From an uncultured Microscilla sp. (GTDB taxonomy: Bacteria > Bacteroidota > Bacteroidia > Cytophagales > Microscillaceae): a stretch of 32,924 nt of DNA. The translations under genes were made by a program, and so were the position numbers. Positions 1-8,752 of the stretch are shown here, piece after piece. Each line of letters starts with the position of its first letter. Position 1 is the stretch's first letter. The DNA lies in contig NZ_CANLRP010000094.1 in the NCBI RefSeq assembly GCF_947493425.1, positions 1 through 32,924 on the forward strand, in the 5' to 3' direction. The notes below the pieces were generated by a model. It saw only the letters and a list, made by a program, of their open reading frames with translations. It was not told the origin of the DNA and did not search any database.

Positions 1-191
1 GCTTGTTTAAAATTAGCCAAAAGGCAGAGCTCGCCTTCGGCTCGGTTCATTGATTAGGTCTTTTACGCGACTTTTATGATTATATATTGTCAAATTTATC
101 AGCAATAGCGTGGCTATTCCTTCAAAATTTGACGCATCTAATCCAAAAATTCATCATAAAACCTCCTGTAAACGAAAATTTAAACAAGCTC
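1..191. repeat. Dispersed inverted-repeat element, copy A (possibly cut by window edge)
   Basis: The stretch opens with GCTTGTTTAAAATT and closes with AATTTAAACAAGCTC, so its ends are imperfect inverted repeats. Inside it are an AT-rich core (tgattatatattgtc near 77-91) and the block tcatcataaaa (151-161). The same ends, core and block recur in the same order at 7435-7603, and a more diverged version lies at 13724-13828. It carries no open reading frame of note. It looks like a non-coding mobile or hairpin-forming repeat of the MITE or REP type. The first base of the window falls in the left end, so the true boundary may lie outside. Confidence 0.6.
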
Positions 192-259
192 TTACTATGC
201 TCAATACCACAGACAATATAGCAAATAAATAATTCAATAATCATTATATAAACTCAGTA

Positions 260-3200
260 ATGTCAGTAAATAATCATTTACACACAGACACGATATTAAA
301 CGCTCTCACTACTACGCCTGTGATAGTAACTGATACCCAGGGAACCGTGCTGTTCTTTAACAAAGGAGCCGAAAATAAACTGGGGTATACATACAGCGAA
401 GTAGTGAACAAGCTTAATTTTACTCATTTTTTGCTGGATTTTGAAGTATTGGATTTGGCAGAAAACAATCTCGCTCAACCAAGCCCCACAACATTATTTG
501 CTATTCTGGAAAACAAAGTGGCTCAGGCTTCTCCTTGTATTGAACAATTGACTGTGTCTACCAAAGATGAAAAACTATGGAAATGCCAGCTTATACTAAA
601 TAAAGAAGCACACGGCAACTATGTGGCAATGTTGCACGACATGACCCAAATAAAGGCACGCAAAGATGACCTTATAATTCACCATAATTTTTTGAAAGGG
701 GTGCTGCAAACTACTCCTGACCTGATTTATGTATATGATATACGCGAAGAGTCGCTGGTGTATAGCAACCGTATTTATGACAATAAGTTTGCCCTTGATC
801 AAGCACCCTTTTTGCCTTTAGATCAGCTCAAATCAGTGATCCACCCTGACGATCTCTCTCGGCTCATTGCTTATCGCCAGGGGCTTGTATCGCTCAAAAA
901 GGGTGAAATAGACTTTGTAGAGTACCGGATTAAAACCAAAGAAGGTAGCTATGCCTGGCTACTGGCCAAAGATGTAGTGTTTACTCAGGAAGCATCGGGT
1001 GAGGTAACTCAGGTATTGGGGCTTGCCCGTGATATTACCGAAATCAAAGAAGCCAATCAAAAACTATTGCAAAGTGAGGCACTTTATCGAGCAGTGATTA
1101 ATACACAGCAAGAGATTCTCTGCAGGTTTTTACCCGATACTACCCTTACTTTTGTCAATGAAGCATACTGTCAGTTTTTTAACAAAACGGCTGACGACCT
1201 CATCAATACTCCGTTTCTGGAAATGGTGCCCTCCGAAAACCACGCGTCAGTAAAGAAACGACTCAAAAAAATTGCTAAAGAGAAACGCCCCATTACCCAG
1301 GAGTATAAAGTAATGGTAGAAGACCAAACCGAAGACATCTGGTTGCGCTGGACGGATTACCCTATTTTTGATGATAAGGGTCAACTGGTGGAGTTCCAGT
1401 CGGTAGGGCTTGAAATTACTGACCGAAAAAGGGTGGAAATTGAACTTCAGGAGCAAAAACAAATGCTGGAAAGTATTCTAAATACGCTGCCCATTCACGT
1501 ATTTATCAAAGATGAAAAAGGCAAGTTGTTGTTTGTGAACCAAACAATGCTGGATTTTTTGCGAAAAAAACCTGAACAATTAATTGGCAAAACTGATGCG
1601 GAGATATTTCCTTCTAAAGTGGCGAATAAGTTTTTTGATGATGATGAACTATTGAAAAAAGGCGACTTGCCTGATAATTGGGAGGAAGAGATAGAGGTAG
1701 ACAATCATCGTCACTTTTTCAGAACAGGTAAATGTTTGATTCCACTGCCCATGCAAAACACCCATTATCTGCTGGGCTATTCATTTGAAATTACGCCCCT
1801 CAAAGAAACACAACTGCAATTACATGAAAGCGAAGCCAAGTATCGCCTGATTGCCAACAATACCAATGACCTGATTTGCCTGCATACTTACGAGGGGTTG
1901 TTTTCTTACATATCGCCTTCTATAGAGGGGTTAACTGGATATAAAGACGGGGAAATGATGCATCAAAAGGTGATTGAATGGATATACGAAGAAGACCAGG
2001 CAGGTGTGATAAGTGTATGGCACGAAGTACTCAAAAGCCGTGCTTTACAGATTTTGGAGTATAGGTTTAAACATAAAAATGGAGAGTTGGTATGGTTAGA
2101 AACCCACCTGTTTCCGGTATATGACGACGCAGGCAAGCTAAAGCATGTACAGGGCAATACCCGCAACATTACCGAGCGAAAACAGTCGGAGTTTACTCTC
2201 AAGCAAACCCGTGATTATTTGATTGAAGTACTCGATCATATACCAGACCCGGTGTTTGTAAAAAACGAAAGGTATGAGTTTATTTCGGTCAATGAAGCCT
2301 ACTGCGAATTGGTGGGCAAACCCCGCGAACAGGTATTGTTCAAGACCGATTATGATATATTTGCTTCTGAAGATGCTCATACGCTCAGAGAAAAAGACAG
2401 TCAAGTATTTAGCACCGGAAACACCGCTGAGTATCAACGGGTAATTACCAACCTCAATGGTGAAAAAAGGCACATCCTGGTAAAAATCGATATTTTTAGA
2501 GACGATAAAAACCAAAAAGTACTGGTGGGGGTGATCAGAGACATTACCCAACAAAAAACAGCCGAAGAACGGCTCGCCAATAATGAACGAAGCCTAAAGG
2601 CTATTCTCACGTCTTTTAATGACATTGTTTTTGAGATTAATCAAAACCTGATTTTCACCAATTTTTGGGGCGATAAAGACAAGTTGTTTTTTGACGATCA
2701 AGACTTTTTGGGCAAAAAGGTAACCAAGGTGATGGACGACCCTATGCGTAGTTATTTTGCCAGTTCGCTTAGGCATGTACTCGACAATAAAACCTCCAAA
2801 ATTATTGAATATCCCTCGGTACAAAATGGTGTAAAGTCGTGGTATTCGTGCACTATCAACTACCTACCCGAAACCTCGGAACGCCAGGCAGGGGTGTCGG
2901 TATTGGTAACCGATGTTACGTCACACAAAACCGCCCAGCGACGCCTCCGTCAAAGTGAAGAACAGCTTCAGGATTTTCTGGACAATGCCTCTATCCTTAT
3001 CCAAAGCGTAGATCTCGAAGGAACCATTCATTATGTAAATAAGTATTGGTGTAAGAAGTTGGGCTACTCTAAAGCTGAGGCGTTGCGTACTAACCTGATA
3101 GATTTGGTGGTATCCGAAGAACAAGAGGATTACCGGGCGTTGTTGCAACAACTCAAAACTGAAGGAGAAGCTCAGCAAATTAGTACACGTTTGGTTACCA

Positions 3201-5746
3201 AAGATGGTAAAACCCTTATGCTAGAGGGTAGTATCAACATACGCAAAGACGGTAAACCCTTGCTTACGCGTAGTTTTTTGCAGGATGTGACCGAACGCAA
3301 CCAAGCCGAAAGAGCCATTTTAGAACAAAACCGCTTGTTTGAGGCATTTTTAGAAAACTCTCCTATTGGTATTCAAATTTACGACAAACAAGGGTTTTCG
3401 CTGCAAATGAATGACGCCCAAAAACGGATTTTAGGGTTAGATAGCAAAGAAACTCCCAAGTTCAATATTTTACAAGACGAGCGTTCGCAAGAGGCAGGGT
3501 TAGACTTTTTTTATAAAGCCGCTTATGGGGGCGAAAGTATATTTTTACCTCGTCTGGAAACCGAACTTGTAATGAAAGAAGAGGAAGGCAAGGCGATTCA
3601 AAAAGAAGTATGTCTTAATCTGATTATCTTTCCAATCAAAAACGATTACAATGAGGTAGAGGGAGTGGTTACTTTTACCCAGGATGTATCAGAGCAATTT
3701 ACCATAGAACAAGAGCTCAACGAAAGCAGGTATTTTATCAAAAGTATTGCAGATGCCATTCCTAACGATGTGTATGTGTATGACCTTGAAAAAGAAAGGT
3801 ATGTATATACCAATACGCAGTATTTCAAGCATTCGGGTTTTACGATCAAAGAGGTAGACCGGGGTGGTTTGGAAAGGATATGGGACATGATTCATCCAAA
3901 TGACCTACCAGAGATCAAGGCTATATTTGAAGAGGTATACAAAGGTGGTGAAGATATGTATGAAATGAGCTACCGCCTTGCTTGCAACTTAAACAATAAA
4001 AAAGGCAAAACTCACCAATCGCTCGACCCTACCCAACTACATCAGGAGGGGCAAAAATATGTATGGGTATATGATCGTTTGGTCCCTTTTAAGATCAACG
4101 TAGAGGGCAGGGTAACTCAGATTCTGGGCGTAGTGCAAAATATTACCGATAGTAAAAACTTTGAAGAAGAACTTATTCAAGCAAAACAAGACGCTGAAAA
4201 AGCGCTTCAGGCAAAAGAACAGTTTTTGTCAACGATGAGCCACGAAATACGCACTCCTATGAATGCTGTGATAGGAATTACGCATTTGTTGCTGGAGGAA
4301 GACCATAAACCCGAACAACTGGAAAACCTGAAAACACTGAAGTTTTCGGCGGAGAATTTATTGGCGCTGATCAACGATATACTGGATTATAACAAAATAG
4401 AAGCTGGTAAAATTAGTTTCGAGCGGGTAGATTTTAACCTAAGAGAGTTTATCAACAATATCAAACACGCTTTTAACTATCAGGCAGCTGAAAAAGGCAT
4501 TGAGCTAGAGTTTTATGTAGAGCGCGACGTACCCAACTTGTTGATTGGTGACCCAGTAAGACTCAACCAAATATTGACCAACTTATTGGGCAATGCCATC
4601 AAGTTTACTGACAAGGGTTTTGTTGTGGTAAAGGTGCAGCTTCAAGAAACATTGCCCGACAAACAAAATATGCCACATCAAGAAGTTTCCTTATTGTTTA
4701 GTGTCAAAGATTCGGGCATTGGCATTGCCCCCGATAAACAATCTACCATATTTGAGCGGTTTACTCAAGCCGATTCAGACACTACCCGCCGCTTTGGTGG
4801 TACTGGGTTGGGCTTATCTATTACTAAGTACCTTATAGAGCACCAAGGAGGAGAAATAGGGTTGCACAGCGAACTGGGCAAAGGCTCAGAGTTTTATTTT
4901 TTCCTCAATTTTCAGGTAAGTAAACTCAAGCACCTCAATGGGATTATTTCTGAAAATCAAAGCAATGCCTCTTCTAACCTGGGCAATGTAGTGCTGTTGT
5001 TGGTAGAAGACCGCAAGATTAACCGAATGGTTGCTTCTAAGTTTTTGCGTCGTTGGGGGGTAGAGGTAGACTTTGCCTATAATGGCGAAGAAGCAGTGAA
5101 AAAAGTACAAACCCGTCAATACGATATTATCTTAATGGACTTATTGATGCCCAAAATGGATGGATTTGCTGCAGCAAGAAAAATCAGAAACCTGACGAAC
5201 TACCAAGACACTCCCATTATTGCATTGTCGGCCTCTACCTTGAGCCAGGAACGGGAAAAAGCTTTTGCGGTGCAAATGAACGATTTTGTATCAAAACCCT
5301 TCAACCCCAATGAGTTGTACCATAAAATTATTAAATATGTAAATAAATCATCGGCAAATTTACTGAGTGATCAAAACATTCAAACCCCTGAAGGGCATAC
5401 TATGGACACAGAAAGTTATTATAACCTAAGCAATGTAGATGATATTTGTCAGGATGATCAAGAAATGCGCCTTGAACTCATCCGCACTTTTGTAGACGAG
5501 CTTACTCCAGCTATCAATAACTTTACGCAGGCAGCCCTTGCTTACAACCCTGAGCCAATGAAGGTAGTTGTACACAACCTTAAATCGTCAAGTGTGTTGT
5601 TTGGCACTGAAAAACTGCTCGGCACTCTGACCGAGGTAAGAGAGCTTTCGCTAAACAATGCCAGTCAGAACAAAATGATTCCTTTGATTGATCAAATTAA
5701 CCGGATGGTGCTGCATATTGTGGATGGTCTCAAGCAAGAAATCTGA
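260..5746 (+). CDS. Multi-PAS hybrid sensor histidine kinase with receiver and HPt domains (1828 aa)
   Basis: This is a soluble phosphorelay protein that should sense intracellular or diffusible cues and autophosphorylate. No signal peptide or membrane segment is visible. About ten PAS/PAC units follow one another (roughly residues 5-130, 145-265, 270-395, 400-520, 525-650, 655-775, 780-895, 900-1020, 1025-1150, 1155-1310), most ending in a DIT/NIT-type linker followed by a short coiled coil. The HisKA domain has MSHEIRTPMN with phospho-acceptor H1328. The ATPase domain shows an N box (NQILTNLLGNAIKFTD, about 1435), G1 (DSGIGIAPD, 1484) and G2 (GGTGLGLSI, 1513). The receiver has the ED acid pair, acceptor D1627 and KPF. 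A C-terminal HPt domain has H1772 in VVHNLKSSS. A whole four-step relay could therefore run in one chain. No response regulator lies next to it, so the output is unknown. The start is the only ATG near the 5' end of the frame. Confidence 0.93.
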   Translation: MSVNNHLHTDTILNALTTTPVIVTDTQGTVLFFNKGAENKLGYTYSEVVNKLNFTHFLLDFEVLDLAENNLAQPSPTTLFAILENKVAQASPCIEQLTVSTKDEKLWKCQLILNKEAHGNYVAMLHDMTQIKARKDDLIIHHNFLKGVLQTTPDLIYVYDIREESLVYSNRIYDNKFALDQAPFLPLDQLKSVIHPDDLSRLIAYRQGLVSLKKGEIDFVEYRIKTKEGSYAWLLAKDVVFTQEASGEVTQVLGLARDITEIKEANQKLLQSEALYRAVINTQQEILCRFLPDTTLTFVNEAYCQFFNKTADDLINTPFLEMVPSENHASVKKRLKKIAKEKRPITQEYKVMVEDQTEDIWLRWTDYPIFDDKGQLVEFQSVGLEITDRKRVEIELQEQKQMLESILNTLPIHVFIKDEKGKLLFVNQTMLDFLRKKPEQLIGKTDAEIFPSKVANKFFDDDELLKKGDLPDNWEEEIEVDNHRHFFRTGKCLIPLPMQNTHYLLGYSFEITPLKETQLQLHESEAKYRLIANNTNDLICLHTYEGLFSYISPSIEGLTGYKDGEMMHQKVIEWIYEEDQAGVISVWHEVLKSRALQILEYRFKHKNGELVWLETHLFPVYDDAGKLKHVQGNTRNITERKQSEFTLKQTRDYLIEVLDHIPDPVFVKNERYEFISVNEAYCELVGKPREQVLFKTDYDIFASEDAHTLREKDSQVFSTGNTAEYQRVITNLNGEKRHILVKIDIFRDDKNQKVLVGVIRDITQQKTAEERLANNERSLKAILTSFNDIVFEINQNLIFTNFWGDKDKLFFDDQDFLGKKVTKVMDDPMRSYFASSLRHVLDNKTSKIIEYPSVQNGVKSWYSCTINYLPETSERQAGVSVLVTDVTSHKTAQRRLRQSEEQLQDFLDNASILIQSVDLEGTIHYVNKYWCKKLGYSKAEALRTNLIDLVVSEEQEDYRALLQQLKTEGEAQQISTRLVTKDGKTLMLEGSINIRKDGKPLLTRSFLQDVTERNQAERAILEQNRLFEAFLENSPIGIQIYDKQGFSLQMNDAQKRILGLDSKETPKFNILQDERSQEAGLDFFYKAAYGGESIFLPRLETELVMKEEEGKAIQKEVCLNLIIFPIKNDYNEVEGVVTFTQDVSEQFTIEQELNESRYFIKSIADAIPNDVYVYDLEKERYVYTNTQYFKHSGFTIKEVDRGGLERIWDMIHPNDLPEIKAIFEEVYKGGEDMYEMSYRLACNLNNKKGKTHQSLDPTQLHQEGQKYVWVYDRLVPFKINVEGRVTQILGVVQNITDSKNFEEELIQAKQDAEKALQAKEQFLSTMSHEIRTPMNAVIGITHLLLEEDHKPEQLENLKTLKFSAENLLALINDILDYNKIEAGKISFERVDFNLREFINNIKHAFNYQAAEKGIELEFYVERDVPNLLIGDPVRLNQILTNLLGNAIKFTDKGFVVVKVQLQETLPDKQNMPHQEVSLLFSVKDSGIGIAPDKQSTIFERFTQADSDTTRRFGGTGLGLSITKYLIEHQGGEIGLHSELGKGSEFYFFLNFQVSKLKHLNGIISENQSNASSNLGNVVLLLVEDRKINRMVASKFLRRWGVEVDFAYNGEEAVKKVQTRQYDIILMDLLMPKMDGFAAARKIRNLTNYQDTPIIALSASTLSQEREKAFAVQMNDFVSKPFNPNELYHKIIKYVNKSSANLLSDQNIQTPEGHTMDTESYYNLSNVDDICQDDQEMRLELIRTFVDELTPAINNFTQAALAYNPEPMKVVVHNLKSSSVLFGTEKLLGTLTEVRELSLNNASQNKMIPLIDQINRMVLHIVDGLKQEI

Positions 5747-6070
5747 TTTTTTTTAAGTAAGCCTACAAAACTCACCTAACCATAACACGAAGCTCAAGCG
5801 TTGCGTGGTTCCCCCCTTTGGCAAGCGTACTTCTCCAAAGACTGTACCCTGTAACAGGCTACTACAGCCTAAGTTCTGACAGGTATCGAAATTCAAAAAA
5901 TGAACTCTGTTTACTGTGCCAAATGCTCGCTTCGTCTAAAAGTACCTTAAGAAGAAAACCTCCCCCCCCCCTTCTAAATCGGTCGCTTACTTTCTCAACA
6001 TACCTAAAAAAGGCCACCCAAACAATGAGTGACCTTTTTGCTTTATTGATTTGTCTGTTACTACTCTGTT
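5747..6070. other. Gene-poor spacer with a 10-C tract
   Basis: This spacer lies between the kinase and the convergent T9SS-tailed gene. An eight-T run immediately follows the kinase stop codon. A run of ten C residues sits at 5962-5971, which stands out in such AT-rich DNA. A terminator hairpin lies at 6006-6039 and is listed separately. An 87-codon open frame crosses the region, but it has no recognisable domain and runs through the C tract and the terminator, so I do not call a gene. Confidence 0.5.
6006..6039 (-). terminator. Rho-independent terminator of the T9SS-tailed gene (may act both ways)
   Basis: Arms aaaaaggccac and gtgaccttttt pair over 11 positions with one mismatch around an 11-nt loop. 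Read on the minus strand, the stem ends in GGCC followed by six T, as expected for the gene whose stop is at 6071. On the plus strand the right arm also ends in five T, so it could also stop kinase transcripts. Confidence 0.7.
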
Positions 6071-6475
6071 TTACTCTTTAATTAGTTTTTTCGTGATGGT
6101 GTTGCCGTTGCTCTGTACTCTTACAAAGTAAGTACCTGCGGGTAAACTTCTAATATCTATTTTGGTGCTTCCTTTCCCTGCACTCTTGATCAATTTACCA
6201 TAAGTAGTAAAAATCATGGCACGATCAAACGTTTCTTTGCCTCCCGAAGACCGCACATTTAAAGTATGATGAGCCGGGTTGGGAAAAATCACCACGGAAT
6301 TTTTATTGCTCAATGCCTTAGTAGATTTTCGAGCATTGTTTACAAAATGATCATTGAGCTGCTTTACAGCATTCAAGCTACTGTTTTTGGTTGTAGTTGT
6401 ATTTGTTTGTTGTGCCCAGACACTAAAGCTAAATACAAAAGTGAACATGGCACTTAATAAAAGCTTACTTCTCAT
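6071..6475 (-). CDS. Small secreted protein with T9SS type A sorting domain (134 aa)
   Basis: The protein is exported by Sec and then passed to the Bacteroidota type IX secretion system for release or surface attachment. A signal peptide (MRSKLLLSAMFTFVFSFSVWA, then QQ) is followed by a Thr/Asn/Ser/Lys-rich linker of about 45 residues. A Por-secretion tail of about 75 residues then follows, with FPNPAHHTLNV, LPAGTYFVRV and a terminal KKLIKE. This is the family's usual order of motifs. I chose the ATG at 6475 because it places the basic N-region directly before the hydrophobic core; an upstream in-frame ATG at 6487 would add only MYYT. Apart from the sorting tail there is almost no cargo domain, which is odd. 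It could be a small surface peptide or the remnant of a larger secreted protein. Confidence 0.85.
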   Translation of the reverse strand: MRSKLLLSAMFTFVFSFSVWAQQTNTTTTKNSSLNAVKQLNDHFVNNARKSTKALSNKNSVVIFPNPAHHTLNVRSSGGKETFDRAMIFTTYGKLIKSAGKGSTKIDIRSLPAGTYFVRVQSNGNTITKKLIKE

Positions 6476-6968
6476 TGTATAATACAAGTTTAGATGATTA
6501 ATAATTATTGTTGTTATTAAGGTATTAAATCATCGTTAGCAGGACATACTGTTTTTTAAAAGCTGAGCGAGTATAAAAGTTTAGAAATGGAGGGCAAAAA
6601 AACCGTGGTTACAAAAAGTATACACGGTAGACAACGAGGAGACACCTAGGTAAACACCTGTATTTACAGGGCTAGTAAACACTTGGTAAAACACTAAAAA
6701 ACAAACACTTACACATCAACCTATAAAAACAAAAAGTAAACATGAGGGGGTATAAAAAATGTGTTATTTTTTCAGAAAAACATTTCACCCTCTGTACAAG
6801 TAGCCCAAAAAACTTCCTAAATAACAAAAGCGCATATAGCAAAAAAGGTCAAAATTCCTGGCATACACCTTTTGGCAAGCACTGATTTATTCACCATTTG
6901 ATACCATAAACAGGAATGTTTTTTACTTGAAATATTTTACTTTTTTCGTTTTAGGAATGGTGTAAAAA
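6476..6968. other. Gene-free AT-rich spacer
   Basis: No coding frame worth calling was found. The only open frame noticed, starting near 6586, is 20 codons long. There is a short perfect palindrome (cctgtatttacagg, 6657-6670) and a loose recurrence of gtaaacac or aaacact words between about 6650 and 6720. The stretch must contain the promoter of the T9SS-tailed gene and the 3' end of the nuclease-domain transcript, but I cannot place either. Confidence 0.4.
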
Positions 6969-7418
6969 TCAAACTACAGGAAAATTAGGGATGTTTGGTA
7001 TCAACTCATACTGTTTTGCCTCGTGGTGGGTAGCATACACCAAATAATGATGACCATTGGTAATCATTATATGTTGTGCCTTCAGCACATGATTATACGC
7101 TGATACTTGCTCAAGGGTATCTTGTCCAATTTTGATATGCATGGCTTTACATTCTATCAGCAAAAACACTTGTCCTTCACGATCATACACCAACACGTCA
7201 GAACGCTTTTGACGTTTGTCATACTTTAGCCCGGTTTCTACCTTAATCAACGACTTGGGATAACCAAGGTAATTGATCAGGTAATGAATCAGGTTTTGGC
7301 GTACCCACTCTTCTGGAGTCAAGAAAATGTGCTTCTTTCGCAGAATATCAAAAATCCATAGTTTGTCATCTCGTTTTTTTACCTGATGATCAAACTCAGG
7401 CATCTGGAGTTCTTGCAT
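6969..7418 (-). CDS. Stand-alone HsdR N-terminal-type nuclease domain protein (149 aa)
   Basis: The protein matches the N-terminal nuclease domain of type I restriction R subunits, a PD-(D/E)XK fold (HSDR_N_2-like), with no helicase attached. The catalytic pattern is visible as D74 in RSDVLVYD, then E89 and K91 in LLIECKA, followed by QVSAYN, which resembles the family's Q-containing motif. The length is normal for the free-standing Bacteroidota form, which is widespread and of unknown function. No hsdM or hsdS lies beside it, and the full type I system in this window starts 18 kb away. A nucleic-acid repair or defence role is possible but unproven. Confidence 0.8.
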   Translation of the reverse strand: MQELQMPEFDHQVKKRDDKLWIFDILRKKHIFLTPEEWVRQNLIHYLINYLGYPKSLIKVETGLKYDKRQKRSDVLVYDREGQVFLLIECKAMHIKIGQDTLEQVSAYNHVLKAQHIMITNGHHYLVYATHHEAKQYELIPNIPNFPVV

Positions 7419-7434
7419 ATATTTGTTAGTTTTA

Positions 7435-7603
7435 GAGTTGTTTAAAATTCATTAATCAGATTCCCGAATCAAGTTCGGCTCGCAGCTCCGAGCTTGTTCT
7501 CGGAGGACTGTGAGCTTTTACGAGATTTTCCTGATTATATATATATTGTCTAATCCGAAAACTCATCATAAAATCTCAGATGACCAAAAATTTAAACAAG
7601 CTC
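7435..7603. repeat. Dispersed inverted-repeat element, copy B
   Basis: The ends are GAGTTGTTTAAAATT and AAATTTAAACAAGCTC, imperfect inverted repeats matching copy A at 1-191. The shared interior includes tgattatatatat-attgtc and the block tcatcataaaatctc. A second, internal inverted repeat (cagctccgagc / ctcggaggactgtgagc, about 7483-7515) is not seen in copy A, where the equivalent stretch is gagctcgccttcggctcgg. The element occupies most of the 402-nt gap between the nuclease-domain gene and the SDR gene. The rest of that gap (7604-7820) holds only the weak promoter candidate listed below. Confidence 0.62.
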
Positions 7604-7727
7604 TTAGACCAAAATAAAAGGCAAATGTAGAAACACTTTTACAATAGCTACCAATTGATTTACAAAAAAACTATATGTAGCCCTGACTGATGTGATGAAG
7701 CGAACGATTGTCAAAAAAAGATAATGA

Positions 7728-7762
7728 TTGAAAGAAAGTCTCCCAGGCTTTGTCTAAATTTG
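7728..7762 (+). promoter_or_regulatory. Possible Bacteroidota-type promoter for the SDR gene
   Basis: TAAATTTG (7755-7762) fits the -7 consensus TAnnTTTG. A TTG at 7728-7730 is the best -33 candidate, but its 24-nt spacing is longer than the usual 19-22. Predicted transcription would start some 50 nt before the ATG at 7821. No other candidate was found. Confidence 0.3.
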
Positions 7763-7820
7763 GCAAAAGCCAAGCTACTCCTTGCTCAAATAAATTATAT
7801 ATCAAAGAACATCATATTTC

Positions 7821-8663
7821 ATGAAAACAATACTGATCACAGGCGCATCTACTGGCATAGGCTACGGTTGCGTCAAAGAGTTTCTCCAACGAGGCTATCA
7901 AGTATTAGGCAGTGTACGCAAACAAGCTGATGCCGATAAATTAAGCAGCGAGTTTGACGATCGCTTTATCCCTTTGTTGTTTGATGTAAGCAACCCTGAA
8001 GCTATACAGCAAGCCGTGCAGCAAGTAGAACAAATACTGGGCAATGAGCAAGGTTTGGCAGGTTTGATCAATAATGCAGGCATTGCCTTGGGTGGTCCGC
8101 TGGCACTACAACCTATGAGTGATATTCGACAACACTTTGAGGTCAATGTATTTGGGCTTATTCAGGTAACCCAAGCCTTTTTACCCTTGTTGGGTGCTCG
8201 TAAAAACCACCCTGTTGCTCCAGGTAGAATACTCAATATAAGCTCGGTAGGTGGTAAGGTTGGGGCACCTTTTATAGGCGCTTATGTTGCCACCAAACAC
8301 GCCGTAGAAGGTTTGTCACAAAGTTGGCGGCGCGAATTGCTACTGTATGGTATAGATGTAATATTGATAGGTCCTGGCTCGGTAAAAACGCCCATTTGGG
8401 ACAAAGGCATCAACCCTGCACCTTATGATGGTACTGATTACAAAACAGCTTTGCACGGTTTTGCCCAAATGGCACGCGATGGCGCCAACAAGGGTTTAAC
8501 AGTGGAGTATTTGGGCAAGCGTATTGCTCGTATTTTTGAGAAACGCACACCCAAAACCCGCTATGCTATTGTACCACAAAAATTTAAAAACTGGACATTG
8601 CCCCGGCTTTTACCTGACCGCGTAATTGATGGTTTTTTTAAGAAACTGATAAAGAAGGGGTAA
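7821..8663 (+). CDS. SDR family NAD(P)-dependent oxidoreductase (280 aa)
   Basis: This is a classical short-chain dehydrogenase/reductase that should oxidise or reduce a carbonyl or hydroxyl substrate in the cytoplasm. Visible features are the Rossmann glycine motif TGASTGIG (residues 7-14), LINNAG, and the catalytic Ser142, Tyr155 and Lys159 (ISSVGG, then YVATK). PGSVKTPIW follows as the substrate-loop region. The length is typical. The substrate cannot be read from the sequence, and the neighbours (a repeat element upstream, a convergent radical SAM gene downstream) do not help. The start is the ATG at 7821, which begins directly with the first beta strand. Confidence 0.92.
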   Translation: MKTILITGASTGIGYGCVKEFLQRGYQVLGSVRKQADADKLSSEFDDRFIPLLFDVSNPEAIQQAVQQVEQILGNEQGLAGLINNAGIALGGPLALQPMSDIRQHFEVNVFGLIQVTQAFLPLLGARKNHPVAPGRILNISSVGGKVGAPFIGAYVATKHAVEGLSQSWRRELLLYGIDVILIGPGSVKTPIWDKGINPAPYDGTDYKTALHGFAQMARDGANKGLTVEYLGKRIARIFEKRTPKTRYAIVPQKFKNWTLPRLLPDRVIDGFFKKLIKKG

Positions 8664-8752
8664 GTACTTTGTCCTGTGAGTAAACAATTGTACACATAAG
8701 TTTTCTGAACGTTCTATTGCAGGTTGTTATATCTTGATTTAGGAACAGAGTA

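Noticed and set aside
5818..6081. 87-codon plus-strand frame after the kinase
   Set aside because: It begins at a non-ATG codon, crosses a ten-C tract and a terminator hairpin, and overlaps the end of the T9SS-tailed gene. It has no recognisable domain.
7498..7603. Hairpins near 7500 considered as an attachment site or the end of a genomic island
   Set aside because: They belong to a repeat element with other copies in the window. No integrase or tRNA gene is present.
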